This document shows positions 33,813 to 34,584 of a stretch of 34,584 nucleotides of DNA, in pieces. The first letter of the stretch is position 1. Each line of letters begins with the position of its first letter. The translations under genes were made by a program, and so were the position numbers. Origin of the DNA: Candidatus Methanophagales archaeon (GTDB taxonomy: Archaea > Halobacteriota > Syntropharchaeia > Alkanophagales > Methanospirareceae); assembly GCA_030612835.1 (NCBI GenBank), contig JAUWND010000007.1, positions 1 to 34,584 of the forward strand, read 5' to 3'. The notes below the pieces were generated by a model, which had not been told where the DNA came from, ran no database searches, and was given only the letters and a program-made list of their open reading frames with translations.

Positions 33813-34584
33813 CTATGGCTTCAGGTCCAGGATCAAGATCGCATTGCACACATTAAGAAAGCCATCTTCACCTCGGCTGTATCCGGCCTCGTTTCCTGAT
33901 TGTGCTACATAAGGGAACTCCCTGTAAATAATTTACCAATTTTGATAATTATCATAGACACAGATTTCACGGATTTACACAGATGCTACTGTCTTGATTA
34001 TTAAGTTTTTACGGGTCGAATAAAAATTAAAAAAGCAATACGCTACTTTAAATCTGTGTTAATCTGCGTTAATCTGTGTCTTAAAAATCATTGAAAAATG
34101 GTACAGTTCTGGTAAATTATTATTCGTGAGTTCCCTAACCTGTCACATTCCTGGTACTAAGCTCAAAATCATTGCCATCCACCATGCTTGTGTTAAGTTT
34201 CTGACCGTTAAACGCCAGGCAATTAGCGCAAGATGGCTCGTAAGCTGTTAGATGCACCATCGTTATCTCCGCCTTCGTACACCACCACCAGGACAATACC
34301 GTATACCCGGCCATCAAAGTCACCAACAGTCGTATTAATCTTTGTCGTAGTTGCGGTATTTTCTGCGCCCGCACTGACTAAATCAGTTACATTGTAGTAT
34401 ATCCAATTCTTGCCATTTCCACTGCACCACACATTAGAATTCACGTCATTCGCACCCTGTAAATGTATTGGTCCAAGTCCATTGCTGTCGTCGCCGCCGT
34501 TGAACGTGACACCTACCAAACCTTCATACTTTTCTGTGGCATCCCATATACCGGTGTATAAACGTGCCCAGTTAACGGTGCCAT
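33813..34584 (-). pseudogene. DUF3344 pseudogene, interrupted by a MITE and an internal deletion (5' end outside window)
   Basis: From the window edge the frame reads GTVNWARLYTGIW through VVYEGGDN, a normal DUF3344 start. It then shifts: the paralogue at 2627-4495 has about 50 more residues before TMVHLTAY, while here the next frame resumes at AEITMVHLTAYEPSCANC. This fits a deletion between short similar sequences (GAAGGCGGAG and GAAGCAGAG). The second piece runs to STRNVTG, where a 223-base element interrupts it. Beyond the element the frame continues as YVAQSGNEAGYSRGEDGFL and ends at a TAG at 33813 (AILILDLKP). Removing the element and one TAA copy restores NVTGYVAQSGNEAG, matching DVTDYVNSSGNNAW in the paralogue. 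The intact gene would have carried one DUF3344 domain and no CARDB. Confidence 0.85.
33913..34135. mobile_element. 223-base MITE-like element with TAA target duplication
   Basis: The ends are inverted repeats of about 26 bases (21 match): GGGAACTCCCTGTAAATAAT on the left and, inverted, GGGAACTCACGAATAATAAT on the right, both continuing TTTACCA. TAA flanks both sides (33910-33912, 34136-34138). The interrupted gene reads through when the element and one TAA are removed. Inside is a second nested inverted pair, GACACAGATTTCACGGAT (33957-33984) against the copy at 34052-34080. There is no ORF, so it would need a transposase from elsewhere. Confidence 0.85.

Overview
The window looks archaeal, most likely a methanogen- or ANME-type member of the Halobacteriota (a Methanophagales-, Methanosarcina- or Syntrophoarchaeum-like lineage). 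The evidence is TATA-type promoters (TTTATAAA, TTTATTAA), GGAGGTGA-type Shine-Dalgarno sites, an archaeal-type MotA/TolQ/ExbB channel next to a DUF2149 protein, and very long secreted proteins rich in N-x-S/T sequons and built from CARDB and DUF3344 modules. The lineage is inference; no rRNA or tRNA is present. I found no CRISPR array and no transposase gene.

Layout. (1) 1-13030, minus strand: a tandem run of DUF3344/CARDB surface-protein genes reading toward position 1. It holds a 774-codon ORF (probable start 12796), an 1885-aa mosaic protein, a gene broken by a frameshift and a lost 5' end, a 626-aa protein and a partial close paralogue cut by the window edge. (2) 13030-15360: a small plus-strand gene resembling the C-terminal half of a nucleotidyltransferase, preceded by a GATA microsatellite. 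A minus-strand seven-repeat beta-propeller gene follows, ending in a truncated CARDB stub, then a palindrome-ended repeat and a terminator block. (3) 15360-19499, minus: a 1379-aa protein with three DUF3344 and three CARDB domains and a CFI-box-like C-terminus. (4) 20050-30697, plus: an ExbB-like channel, an overlapping DUF2149 (ExbD-like) protein, a 513-aa CARDB/DUF3344 secreted protein and a giant of about 2588 aa with about 13 CARDB modules, six inserted CUB-like modules, one DUF3344 and a C-terminal membrane anchor. (5) 30699-33254, minus: an 851-aa protein combining DUF3344, two CARDB, a DUF4430 (transcobalamin-like) domain and an S-layer-like C-terminus. (6) 33813-34584, minus: a DUF3344 pseudogene broken by an internal deletion and by a 223-bp MITE-like element with clear inverted ends and a TAA target duplication.

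Gene-free stretches over 300 bases. 12797-13331 and 19500-20102 hold promoter and leader DNA shared by the two paralogous genes they precede. 14911-15359 holds an inverted repeat, a palindrome-ended repeat and a U-rich terminator. 33255-33812 holds a promoter, a hairpin, a palindromic repeat and a second copy of the terminator block.

Interpretation (inference). The ExbB/DUF2149 pair should be a proton-driven energising module in the cytoplasmic membrane. The co-oriented giant CARDB/CUB-like protein is anchored in the same membrane and reaches outward, and the remaining DUF3344/CARDB proteins are secreted cell-wall or S-layer-associated components. The transcobalamin-like domain in one of them suggests, without proving, that the ligand could be a corrinoid or a metal complex. 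The tandem paralogues, module shuffling, broken copies and MITE insertion show that this locus diversifies its surface-protein repertoire quickly.
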